Origin: Phlebopus portentosus
Taxonomy: Eukaryota > Basidiomycota > Agaricomycetes > Boletales > Boletinellaceae
Direction of reading: 5' to 3'
NCBI GenBank assembly: GCA_037892935.1
Contig: JAYXKI010000006.1
Span: forward strand, 1,798,001 to 1,862,000
DNA length: 64,000 bases
A program made the position numbers and the translations under genes. A model generated the notes under the pieces. That model did not search any database, was not told the origin of the DNA, and worked only from the letters and a program-made list of their open reading frames with translations. Shown one piece after another: positions 46,723 through 58,088 of this stretch; position 1 is the first letter of the stretch; each line of letters begins with the position of its first letter.

Positions 46723-49250
46723 ATGGATGGCCCACCAGACTCGAATACGCATCTCACCTGGTCGAATGTTGGCCTTGGATTTTCTTTTGTTATTTTCGAT
46801 GCCGTCGTTTCACGCGTTTTCGGATTGGGCGTCGGCGTTCCTCTGTTGACTGCAGCGGTAAGATGTGTAGTCCAGCTCGCGATAATGGCGCTTGTGCTTC
46901 AGAAGATATTCGAAGCTGAAAATCCGTGGGGAGTTACCGGACTCGCCTGTGAGATTCGGTGCATTCAAAAATTGTGAAGCCCTGGTCTTATAAATTTTCA
47001 GTCTTATTGAATTTGCTCGGAACAATTGAAGTTGGTACGCGTCGCACTTTCGGCTTCTAATAGTGCCTCCTAACGACGGAGCAATGTAGTCGTGAATAAG
47101 GCAAAGATGCGGTTTCATAACATTGTAAGACTATGCCTTTTCCGCGAAGACGAATTAACTTACACTTTGTTACAGTTTCCTATTGTATTGGGAAGCATGC
47201 TCTGCTCTACCATTCCGGTTTCTATCCTGGGAGCCAGATTTGCTATGTCAATTAAACCGTTCTGGAAACCAGATCAATACAGTAAGTATACTTACTCAAG
47301 GGTGAAAGAATTTTCTCTTAATATCTGGTATAGTTCCCATCGTCGGGATGCTTTGCGGCGCAACAATATCCGGAGTGGTCATCGCTTTGAACTTCGTCCT
47401 AAAGGAAATCTAGTTGAGCTCTTTAGCTGCCTATCTCATCTCCGACGGTGCTGAATAGCTTCTTCCGGCCATTTTACTCAGTGAGAACCGTGACAAGATT
47501 GAGACCTATCTCGCTTTCGGAGCATCGAGATTAGAAGCATGCCAGCCTGTTGCGAAGGAAGCTCTGCGCCTCGCACTCACTCCCCCCATCAATCAGATGA
47601 GGTGAGTTACATTCTTGACTCTTTTTCTGTGTTTTCGTTTCCTTGTTTGGGGAGGAAATTTCCCCTGGCTATCATGTCTTTTCTTTTCATCTGACTTCTT
47701 ATCTGCTGAACTCTACGGTTTATCCCCTGTTTATCCACGTTTCGGTGCCAATATGGGCTGGAAGTTGAATCACTGAAGATTCTTTCTCACCTGCCGCTGC
47801 TACCGATATTTGCTTCAAGTACCTCTTCAACTTCGGCATGCATTAATGAGATGCCGTAACTAAATTCCTGAAGCAGACATACGCATTTCTCATATATCCT
47901 TGCATTTCTGCTTCTCCCGGAGTTGGAAACTGAGCATACGTTGCAAGTAGTAGCACACGTACGCTTCCCGCTTAGCTGCTCCCTTTAAACGGCGGTGCAG
48001 CTGCTGAATTACCTTTTTTCTCATCATTGACACTTCTCTCGCTTGCAATCCTACATTCATGGTCTAGGCATCATCTTTTCAGATGTTTTTCTCACATCAT
48101 GAAGTTACTATCGCGACGGGCCGGCTTCCTGGCTCCTTCGCATCTCAATGCTTCCTTACCTGTCTCGGTGCTCTTCCTCACTAGACGCGCTTTCGCCGCT
48201 CGTACCGGGGAAGGAAGGTGCCACGGTTCTCCGCCGAGGCTCAGCAATTCAGTTCGTCCTTCTTAGGCACGGATGATCAAGTACTCGGCGCCGACACCTT
48301 TAGATTTGGCAGATTGGAATTGACCGTTTGGCGAGGTGTGCCAGGGGGTCTGTCGGATTGGCTCAACTGAATTGAACGGGATGTTTTCTTGGTTCTGGCT
48401 TGTTGCGGAAGTGTCCGAGTTAACTCTGCTTCATATCTCTGCCGATGTACCGAAATCTAAACACGGCTGGTTGAGAAAGTGATTGATGCGCCCCAGATGC
48501 GGGACGAGCCACTTGTCATTCGATGTTTTGTCAACTTTACGTCTCTGCTGTGACTTCTGTATTGCGGCGCATTTCGGAGGCCTGCTTCCCATGGTTAATT
48601 TACGTCGTATTGCGCTGAACTCGGATCTAATAAGCTCTGGGCTCCCTTTCTTTGTCCCCCAGCCGAGTCGCTTAGCAACGGAGTTAAATTTACAGGACAC
48701 TGGGACTTGAAACTTCTCACTCGACATTGCTAAAGACGACATTCCGAGCATTGCAGATCACTTCTTTTTCGGACTTTGCTGCTTCTTCCCCAATTTATTC
48801 TCTCCACTTTTACGTTTTGCAATTCGTTATTTTCGGCAGAAGCTCAGCGAAACTGACTCGTTTTATCTGCATGATTCTCGTTTTTGATCCAGTGTGCTCG
48901 GCATCATAGCGATTCCAGGGATGATGACCGGTGCGATTCTAGGTGGCGCACCGGTACAGCAGGCCGCCCGGTTGCAGATGGTCATCATGTTCATGATTGC
49001 GGCTTCTAGCGCACTTGCTGCGATTCTCGTTACTGTCGCTGCTCTTGCGATAATCGTTGATTCCGAACATCGCATCAGAGTGAACCGGGTGGATCCACGG
49101 AAGCATTGGGTGTGGCGCACTAGGGAGCGTGCCACATCGTGGTGCGTTGTGAAAGTGAAAGAGGGGTTGGATAAGATGAAGTACACATTCGGTTTGAAGA
49201 AGAGCGGTGATGGTGATGGCATAGAAAGGAATGGACTGCTCGGCGATTGA
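46723..49250 (+). CDS. UPF0014 / FetB-family membrane permease
   Basis: Multi-span membrane protein of the family that includes bacterial FetB (iron export) and plant ALS3/STAR2 (aluminium tolerance). It starts MDGPPDSNTHLTWSNVGLG. Spans and motifs in order: FSFVIFDAVVSRVFGLGVGV, RCVVQLAIMALVLQKIF, NPWGVTGLALLNLLGTIEVV, FPIVLGSMLCSTIPVSILG, PIVGMLCGATISGVVIAL, ETYLAFGASRLEACQPVAKE, LTPPINQMSVLGIIAIPGMM and QMVIMFMIAASSALAAILVT. A basic C-terminal tail ends NGLLGD. All junctions are in frame with no shift. The intron at 47602-48892 is 1,291 nt, more than twenty times the local norm. The fungal substrate is not known. A decayed tandem copy lies directly upstream. Confidence 0.86.
47602..48892 (+). 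other. unusually long (1,291-nt) intron in the FetB-like gene
   Basis: Donor GTGAGT follows the codons for PPINQM and acceptor CCAG precedes the codons for VLGIIAIPG. The decayed copy has an intron of only 199 nt at the same codon (45968-46166). The extra 1.1 kb holds no protein I recognise; two short frames (48027-48266 and 48483-48710 on plus) are unsupported. A palindromic GGAAATTTCC lies near 47655. Confidence 0.6.
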
Positions 49251-52202
49251 AAATTTTGAGGGTGAGCGAGTGCGGGCGTTGATGAGTCTAATGTACTACA
49301 TGATTGTGAAAATTTCGTGGATAGATGGCAATGTACTGCTTGGCGGAAGACAAAGGACTGCATGTCCCGTCTATAGAACTCTTCTATGTATTCTGGCAAG
49401 AGTATAAGCAAGACCTATTGTATTATACTGTCCTGTCTATCAAGCATTTTACTTTGAGCGCTCGACTCCGGAGTGACACATGCTCTTGTCAGAGATAATA
49501 CGATTGCTGACATGAACCATGAGCCTCTTCGGTTGGTACCATCTTGGCTGCCAATGTATACTGTCTTATATCGAGGGTTCATGTCGGATTGGATCATTCA
49601 ATTTGTTTTGTATGTTGTAGAGCTTCTCTTTTTGCTCTTTCGACGAACTATCGGAGACTCGAGGAACATAAAAGTCTGATAGCATTCTCGCTTTCCGCCA
49701 ATGCCACTCTCAAGATTTAGTATGCGTTCTGTTTATTCTTTCGAGGAGGTCGTAAAGTGCGGGAGGAAAGTCTGATCGAAAACCGATCGGGAAACTCGAG
49801 CCGGAGGCATCAATTTAATCCCTGAGCCTTATTTGCGGACAACACTGACACGTGTTCACGAAATACAAAGGTGCCCCGGATGAGCCGTAATTAATCGCAT
49901 ATGTCTCTTGGGTGAAAAGCAGACTGGACTAGGGACGCTCTGGAAAGACGATGATTCGGCGTTTTTCGAATGACGATCTAAGGGGGACGAAGATTCGTCA
50001 GTTCGTCCTCGACAGGCTTCGCAACGCGTGATCTATGATCTACCACAGACTGAGTGGGAATTGAAATCGCTAGATGGTGGGAAGGCCACTAGATAAGAAC
50101 GACACATTCATCAGATATCTCCCTTCGAACAAAGAGAACCGAAATGATGATACAGCTTGATTTCCAAGTGACGGTAGTGTGATGGTGCTCCGGCTCGGAG
50201 CAGGTCATCCAGATCCCGAATTTATATGTACTCGTTCGTATCCTATAATCTCATCTACGGCCGTCGGGATCTCCGCCGAGGAATCCAGTCACAAATATAC
50301 CGGGGGCGTCAATGTGCATCAATGCATTTCTACAAATTTCAGATGAACTAGGATTTGCATCATGATGAACTTGCGTGACAGTGCAGGGTAGATTAGATAT
50401 GAACAAACCTTTTCTCATAACGTCTGGTTTATGATTTGTTTATGATGACTTCTTGATGGATCACAGTGATCAATGATGGGCACCACCTGGACAATCAAGG
50501 CTCTTATGAATACAGTCCAGCTGTTCGCTGTTGTATGGCATTGAACGACCGACGAAATCATGATGTATTTCTGGATCGATGTGAGCCGGCGCCCTGGGAC
50601 ACGGCGGACGTTATTGCTGTGTTTTTCCGGAACGACTGATCGCTGATGCCGAGAGAAGTTCAGTAGGAAATCGAGAAGAGGCTATAATAGGATATCGGAT
50701 GCAGTACCTACTGTTGTAACGAAAACTGAAAAAAGGTCAGAAACTCTCGTCTTCTGACCAGTGACTTACTGCGACGTGCTGCGGTGGTTTACTAGAACGA
50801 TCGTCTCACAGGGTGGTGCGGGAGATCGGCCAGCACGTTGTACAGGATGAAATCAGAAGTTTGACGGCATCAAGAGTACCACATCTCCGAGCGATGCGAT
50901 GCTCAGAAGAATTATCAGAGAAGGCTATTGTTCTGCATCAGACCAGGCCGGAGAAAAAAAGAAAGAGCGTAGACGTTATGTGGGGCTTGGGTAGTATTGT
51001 CAATTGGAACATGTTATCTGCACTGACCGGTAGCCTGGCGCGGGATAGGACGGTGATTCGGAGCCGCTGCTATCCTCCGAGCGCGTTCGCAGGCGGTGGA
51101 AGTATCGTAAAAATGATTAAGCCAGATTGAACCCGCAGGACCCACAACCTCATGTGGAGTATTCCAATACATTCACTATATCTTAACCTCCGAGTTAGGT
51201 AAGTGATCCTGAGTTCAGGTTGGCGTCGGCTGCAATGAGCTCTTTTGCCTGAGATGCTAACACTGAGGTAGTTCTTGAAGGCCACAAATAGCATCGGTGA
51301 TTCTAGATGTAGAATCAACAGCAAGAATCACCATGCCACCGTAAACTGTATGTGAGCAGAATCGAATGAGAAGTAGTGAGAAGAGCGGTGCTGAGAATAC
51401 GAGCTACGTACCTAATAGGCAAGCTAGAGGAGTAAGATTTGGGATTGAGTTTGATCGGAACCTTCGCGGGCTGATCCCGTAGGATTTGACCCTGGACGAT
51501 GCACAGAGTCGGCAGCGCGCGCCGGACTCCAGCCAAGTAGTGAGTCAACCGCACTTTGACAGACAATCAGGAGAATCAGAAAGAGACGAGCTATGCGGAT
51601 GGAAAGGAGGATGTAAGAATACGTGATGAGATGAGCTTCGAGAAAATTGGAAGAAGAGTCGTGGAAAGGGAAAGACAGGACTGGGGACGAGAAAGGAGGG
51701 TCGAATCCACGCGTTCGGCGAAGCTGTGTCTGCGGAAGCAAGTAAATGATATAAGACGAAGAGACCCCCCGCTGTATCGCCAAGCTGGGGATTGTTACTG
51801 GCTGGCTGCACAATCCCACAAAGAGGTGGGGAAGAGAAGTGAAAGATGATTAACTGGGAAGAGACAGAAGGAGAGGAGAACAGAGAGGACCTAGTAATAC
51901 TTGGATTATAATTAGTGATCGGCTTCATGGAAGGGAGAGAGACATGAATACATAATATATTATAATCAATTGCCATAAATAGTAACCGACCCCAGACACA
52001 GGCGTTACTTATTAACTAACTACTATACTCACTTTACTGACTGGCCTCCACTCTCCTCTTCCTCCTCCCTCCATCTCCTTCATCCCTTTATTTTCCTTCA
52101 TATCCTCTTCCTCCTTTTCTTCCCTCTCGCTCCCAAAAACTAGACGCTTCACTGGATGCGGGCCCGCAAGAGCTTCCGATAGACACCAAATACGTCCTAG
52201 CC
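49251..52202. other. long gene-free region
   Basis: Nearly 3 kb with only short unsupported frames on both strands. The last part, purine-rich from 51,550 and pyrimidine-rich from 52,030, probably holds the promoter and 5' untranslated region of the Ssp1-like kinase. A stretch around 49,755-49,810 contains GAGGAAAGTC next to a GATCG...CGATC hairpin, which resembles part of RNase P/MRP RNA but is not enough for a call. Confidence 0.5.
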
Positions 52203-55200
52203 ATGCATGCAATGTCGTCCAGACATAACCAGCATCACTTTCACCAAGACCAGCAATCCCCGTCCCCGCCACCCTCCAGTCCCTATCAGCTCTATCCACA
52301 TAGCACTGACTTCCTCTCGCCTTCTGCCACTCAGTTTCACCAGCAGAGCAGGAGTCCCAGCCCCTACGCGCCTTACCTCGTCACACATTTCGGATTTCAC
52401 CCTAGCACGCGTCCTTGTTCGCCTATAGTCCCTACTCCCGTTTCTCATGCCATGTCACGCTCGAGCACTCCAGCGCCTCCTCCTTCATCATCCGGTCATG
52501 GACATGCTCGCGAGGTTATGCCAGCGCCATCCGAAACGCCGCTGCCTCCTGAGGATGTTGTGATGACAAGCACAATAAACTTTGCTCGAGACGTCCGCGA
52601 CCGGCCCATAATCAACCAATACCTCATTGGACACCGCTTGGGCATTGGGCAACATGGCGAAGTTTACAAAGGCTATGACATGCGCAGAGGGAACATGGTT
52701 GTTGTATGTCTCATTTATTTTCTGTTTCTCATATGCATCCGTTAACCGAAGCTGACTGAATGCGTGTACATGTCAGGCAATCAAAGCATGTCGGCGCAAG
52801 AATCCAAAGGAAGCTAAGCACGAGCAACTGCGGCAACGCAACCAGGGCCCTATCCCACGCACTGGTGGAGGCTTCGGAGGTCTTACCCGCCCTCGTCTGG
52901 TTGACCAGCTACAAAATACAGAGAAAAAGGTGCTGCGAGAGATCGCTATCATGAAGAAATGCAAGCATGGTCAAATCGTGCAACTGTACGAAGTCATCAA
53001 CGACCGTCTTACCAACAAAATTCTTCTTATCATGGAGTACATGGGAGGCGGAGAGGTCAAGTGGCGGGATGATCATGGACGCCCATGTCTTCGCGTGGAC
53101 CAGACTCGCCGTATCTGTCGTGACGTTGTCCTCGGCCTTCTGTACCTTCATTACCAAGGTATCATCCATCGCGACATCAAACCAGCGAATTTACTCTGGA
53201 CAGCCGATCGGAAGAACGTTAAGATCACCGACTTCGGTGTTTCTCATTTCAGTGCCGCGCAACGAATAGATGCACTGAAACAAAGCCCCGCATACCGAGA
53301 AGCTCTGGAACGTCGCAAGCAAGCCCGCCGCAAGCGCGAGGAGGATCCTTCGGGTGTATCTACTCCAGGAAGACGAAGGACCAATGTCTGGCGTGGTAAA
53401 GGAAGTGTGCACGGCAGTAAGGAGGACGTGAAGGGTAAAGGTCGTGCTCGAGACGAGCCCCTGATCTCATCCGGCGTGCATAAATCCGAGATGTCCTCAC
53501 CAGTCTCTGATGACGAGGATGCGGCTGCCGAGAAAGAGCTGCTCGAAGAACTTGCGGGTGATGTTGATCCTATCTTGCTTGATGATGGTGGTCTATCACG
53601 TCAAGCAGGTACACCAAGCTTTCTTGCTCCTGAGATCATTTGGGAGTTCGGCGAGAAACAGACCGCCGCTTTATACAGCAGAGTCGGGCTCTCCCGCGGG
53701 AAGTTAAAGTGCTTCGAGGAAGACGGCCGGGAGGAGAACCAATGTGTAAATAAGGAAAGCGGACAAAGTGGCGAGAGAAGGGCCACAGGAAGCAATGGTC
53801 GGGATGGTGCTGATATGGATAAGGCGCCCGCCTCGTTGACAGCGTCTTTAAAGGAGCCTCGTCGGCTTTCTCATACTGACGAAGAAGCTGCTCCTCGCGC
53901 TTCAGATGCAACTTCACAAACATCTTTAGACTCGGAGCTAGCCTTTGCTGATCCAGACCAAACACAATCGACAATGCCAGACCCAGATCCCTCGTCGTTC
54001 CGTGATCCTAACAGAGACGAAGCTGGTGCAGTGCAGTTATTAGACTTGCCTCCGCGACCTCCCATCACAAAGGCAATTGACGTATGGGCACTTGGTGTCA
54101 CCTTGTACTGCTTGCTCTTTGGTCGGACCCCATGGGGTGGCGTCACTGAGTTTGCCATGTACCAAATGATTCATATGGATGACTTCAAAGTAGACGACTG
54201 TATGGGCTATGATCGAATTTCGACAGGTGGCCGTATACATGTTCCAAGCAACACTAGCGAAGGTGCTATTGTTATTGGTCTGTTGGATAGGCTATTAGAG
54301 AAGGATTGCACTAAACGGATAACCCTTGAGGAAGTCAAGGTCTGTTAGCCTTTTACTACTGATTCGCGCAAAGTTTTATTTCTTGGGCGCATGCTAACGC
54401 TACTTTCTAGCGTCTCCCGTGGATCACTCGTGACATTCCAAATCCGGAAGAATGGGTTACAGAGACCGCACCAGAGCGCCTCGATCCGATAAGGATCACT
54501 AGCGCCGATGAGGACGTTGCGATGTCGACTGTCAAGTTCCGCTGGAAGTTTGATATGACTAAAGCCTATCGTCGCTTCCGTTCTCTTCTCCCTGCGGGAC
54601 GAACCGCGGCAGTGCGGCAGCAACAGCAGATGCAGCGACGCGCGGATCAGCGTGAACTTTACGACGCAGAACTTGATGGCATCCTTCAACGCAGTTTGCA
54701 CATAGAGTCTGAGTCTGAGATAAGCGAAAAACCTTCCGAGAGAAGGCTTGGCGGCAGTGAAGCAACTGGTCTTCGGCACAAGCCAAGTCGTAGTCGACGT
54801 GTCGTGGATGTTGTCGAGCGTGGAGTGAAGAAAATCTCGAGACATGGCAGTGGCCTGCGTAGTGCCAATAACTCGGGTGGCGAGACCCCGCGCAACTTGA
54901 AGAGGCGAACGCTTCCTGACCTCATGCTAGGTAGTCGGGGACGCTCTATGTCTCGTTCTCGAGAGGCTTCTCGGTCACGCCCGTCTTCCCGAGCATCCGG
55001 ACCTGCAACACCACGCGTCGCAAGTGGAGGTTCTTATTCAAACCTTACTAGCCCGAGTACGGCAGGTTTCACCTCCGATGGCGAGACGGATATTCTTGAT
55101 GAAGATGAAGTCCGCGCTATTCACGACTCACGATGGAATGAACGAAAGGAACTAGAGAAGCAACAACGACAGAAAGCGACTGTGCGACAATCGTTGAGTA

Positions 55201-56435
55201 ACATCTCGAAGATCTGGCGAACGAAAGGCAGCCCTCACGAAAGCCTGAGCGAAAGTAGTAGCAAGGGTAGTTTGGGCACGTGGAGAGGCCTCGCTCGAAG
55301 CCCCGCGAGTCCTGCAAGTCCTGCTGGAGGAAATGCTAATAAGAGCGGGACTGCTAGTGACCCAGCATCTGCACGGGCGAGCTTTGCAACACAGCGACTT
55401 CAAAGACGGAGTGCGGACGAATTCGGTGACGCGCGAACGCATAAAGGTGTACGAGCCGCAGGCGTCCGTTCGGATTTAGGACCGGTTATAGCTTCTGCCG
55501 GAGTTGCGACAGCAGGACGAGGTCTTGCCCTCGCTTCTGCGGACGAATTGACTAGTGCAGTGCGTGCATCGAGCTGGGGAGACGTCGCAGAAGAGTTTGC
55601 GTACGACTATGGATATGGCGCAAGTCGTCGGGCAGATCTCGAGTTTGATGCGGACGGCGTCTCAGACTACGGATATGGGAGTGGAAGTGCCTACGGAGAA
55701 CACATGTATGCTAATAGCGGCGGTTTTACTTATGAGAGCGGCGATGTCGATAGCTACGCCAACGAGGATGATGAAGTACGGCTTGTCGGAGCAGGAGGCA
55801 TTTTGTCGCATCCTGTCTCAGGACCATCGTCTCCGAATAGTCTGTCAGGCGTTTCGGTCGGAGTTGGCGGTATACCACACGATGGGTTCTCTTTGCAAGG
55901 CATCGCACACGAAGTCGGGTCGTCAACTTCAAGTCCCGGAAGCGCGAGTGCACAAGCTGTCGCACCGGGACCGAGTGTGAACGCACAAGTGCTTCACGCA
56001 CACCTCCAGGACTCTGGCAGGAGACGCGGAACGAGTGTGGGCAGTATGTATCCGCAAAATTACCCCCACGTCGTCTCCAGTCCACTCGCGCGAAGTCCAA
56101 TAAATAGCGAGCATGAAGAAACACCGATTTACGATGACTTTGAGCTCGATAACGGACGCAATATTCTCCTGAGCAGGAATCCCAGCGCAGAGGGTAGCAT
56201 GAACGCGAACGTGGAACGCGCACCACCTGAGTCCGTGGAACGCATCGTTGGACGCGGTATGACTGGTCTTAGAGTTGAAGAAGAGGTTCAAGACAACGAT
56301 GTGTTTGTCGACGACGACTCTTCCAGCAGCGAGGATGCGCCCATTGAGGTTCGTCGGCGACGTCCATCCGAGATACTCGCTCGTTCGCGCTCTGGAGCTC
56401 GTTCCGAGCAACCCGCGTCTTCACCCATTGCCTAG
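52203..56435 (+). CDS. Ssp1 / CaMKK-like (SNF1-activating) protein kinase
   Basis: Upstream kinase of the AMPK/SNF1 type pathway. Exons 52203-52703, 52777-54339 and 54411-56435 give 1,362 aa. The N-terminal 150 residues are Ser/Pro-rich. The kinase reads NQYLIGHRLGIGQHGEVYKG, VVAIKACRRKNP, LREIAIMKKCKHGQIVQLYE, GIIHRDIKPANLLWTADRK, VKITDFGVSHF, GTPSFLAPEIIWE and IDVWALGVTLYCLLFGRTPW, ending LPWITRDIPNP. Two long Ser/charge-rich inserts interrupt it: about 115 residues between DFG and GTPSFLAPE, and about 135 residues between APEIIWE and IDVWALG. The C-terminal 620 residues are low complexity with many RS/SP repeats. The activation and catalytic residues are all present. The Pro/Arg region after VAIK (GPIPRTGGGFGGL) is the RP-insert typical of CaMKK, which supports the family call. 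Confidence 0.88.
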
Positions 56436-58088
56436 TTGCCGGCTGAGGAACGCTACCACGTCTGAATGGTAGTCCACCCCTTCGCACAAGAACGCCACGT
56501 CTAAGGGGTTGACGTTACGTGAGGTGTATCTATGGTTCAAGTTTTAGACAAAAATCCGTCATCCATACTTACCTTACATATTTATCCTTTCGTCTATGTC
56601 CATTCCATGACTTTTGCTTCCAGTCCATTCGCGGGATATCCGTGATCACTCTCGGGCATCTAAATTTTAAACCGATTCATTTGATGGTCGTCCTCCTTCG
56701 CCAGGCGTTCTACCAGTTTGAAGGGACGGACAGAAGGAAATTAGATCGGACAACGGCGTACGAGTGTAACTTACAGCAAACCTTCCCCGTCCTTTCATTG
56801 ATGCCAAATTTGTTCGTAGTGCACGTTGTTCTTTGCTTCTTGTTGATGTTTACATTCTTCCTAGGTCTCTTGCGCCAATTCGGTTCATGCTATCACCTCC
56901 CCACTCAGCATCCATGTATATTTCAAGTTTCTGCTCTTACTTTCAGCACGCAATGTACATCTTGTCCCTGCATGGTAGAACACTTCCTTTTTGGAGTATT
57001 TTTCGGCTTATCCTTTTCTCGAATTTCTTCTTATTCCTCCCGCCCTTTGCATTTTTCGTCCTTCGTCTTCTCTGCCCATCCGATTTGACTTCTACTGTCC
57101 TTCTCATTTCAGTTATTCGTTCCCCTCTTCCCCCCTTTCCCTTCTTCATCATGATCCTACTCCCATCCACCCACATGTATCACTGGTTTTTCCCTTTCCT
57201 ACTATCTCTCTCAGCAAAACGGACAGTAGGTTTTCTCTGTTGCAATAGAATTTCTCATTTCTTCTTTATTCAACTCTACTTTCGAGTGTGCGCATTGATC
57301 ACATGATAAGATCAGTTTCATGTTGTTGTTGTAACTTATGTCCTAAGTAACTTCCGAGATGGTGTTCAAAGACACTATGTACTTGTCAATAGAGCCAGAC
57401 AGAATATTCAAGCAGGCCGGTGTGACGTGACTCACGTTTGCTGAGCTTGGGTTATCATTCTTATTTACGAAATTGTCCTAGCGAGCTATGCTATGACGAG
57501 CTATGACGTTTCTGAGTAATAATCGCCTGGTCATGGTCAATATTAATGATTTTATCCGTCGCCCGCATCTCGAGGCATCTTGGATTAGATTAGAGGAACC
57601 AGTAGACCTGATGTTGGCTAGTGATATCCAATCACATCGTAAATACATAATTTGGCTAAAAAATAGTGGAAATCGTCAAAACATCGGGGAAGTCGGTGCG
57701 TTAGAAGAGAATATTAATAGCGATTAAAAATTATAGTCTTAGGTCTTAGGACAATGAGTCGAGCGTCCTTATGAATGTCTCATTCCCTCGTACAGAAGTG
57801 GCTCGAATATCGCAATATTTCCCCTATCAAAAAATAGACAATATGATCTATTCTTTGAACGAGAAAATATTGGGCTCACTCGAAGTCATTTCTATACTGG
57901 CTGAATTGTGTCTACCTGGCAGGCTAAGGGGCAGTCTGTGAAGTCTGTGAAGCCCTTACGACGCGGAGAAGAGTTCTTGAGATGAGAAAGAATTTAGGGG
58001 CTTAAATCAAATTAGAAATACAAAAACGAAAAGGAGCTGCGATTTTCGTCGGTTATCCATCCTTCGCCTTCTTACAATTCGAGAACAA
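56436..58088. other. gene-free region
   Basis: About 1.65 kb. The first 900 bases are pyrimidine-rich on the plus strand and give long but meaningless frames; the rest is AT-rich. No gene supported. Confidence 0.6.

Noticed and set aside
51424..51976. Minus-strand frames of 131-143 residues before the Ssp1-like kinase
   Set aside because: Low-complexity Ser/Pro/Phe composition from a purine-rich plus strand; more likely promoter or 5' untranslated sequence.
56519..57306. Overlapping plus-strand frames of 157-189 residues after the Ssp1-like kinase
   Set aside because: The translation is hydrophobic and Phe/Ser/Leu-rich as expected from a pyrimidine-rich tract; no domain and no splice structure.
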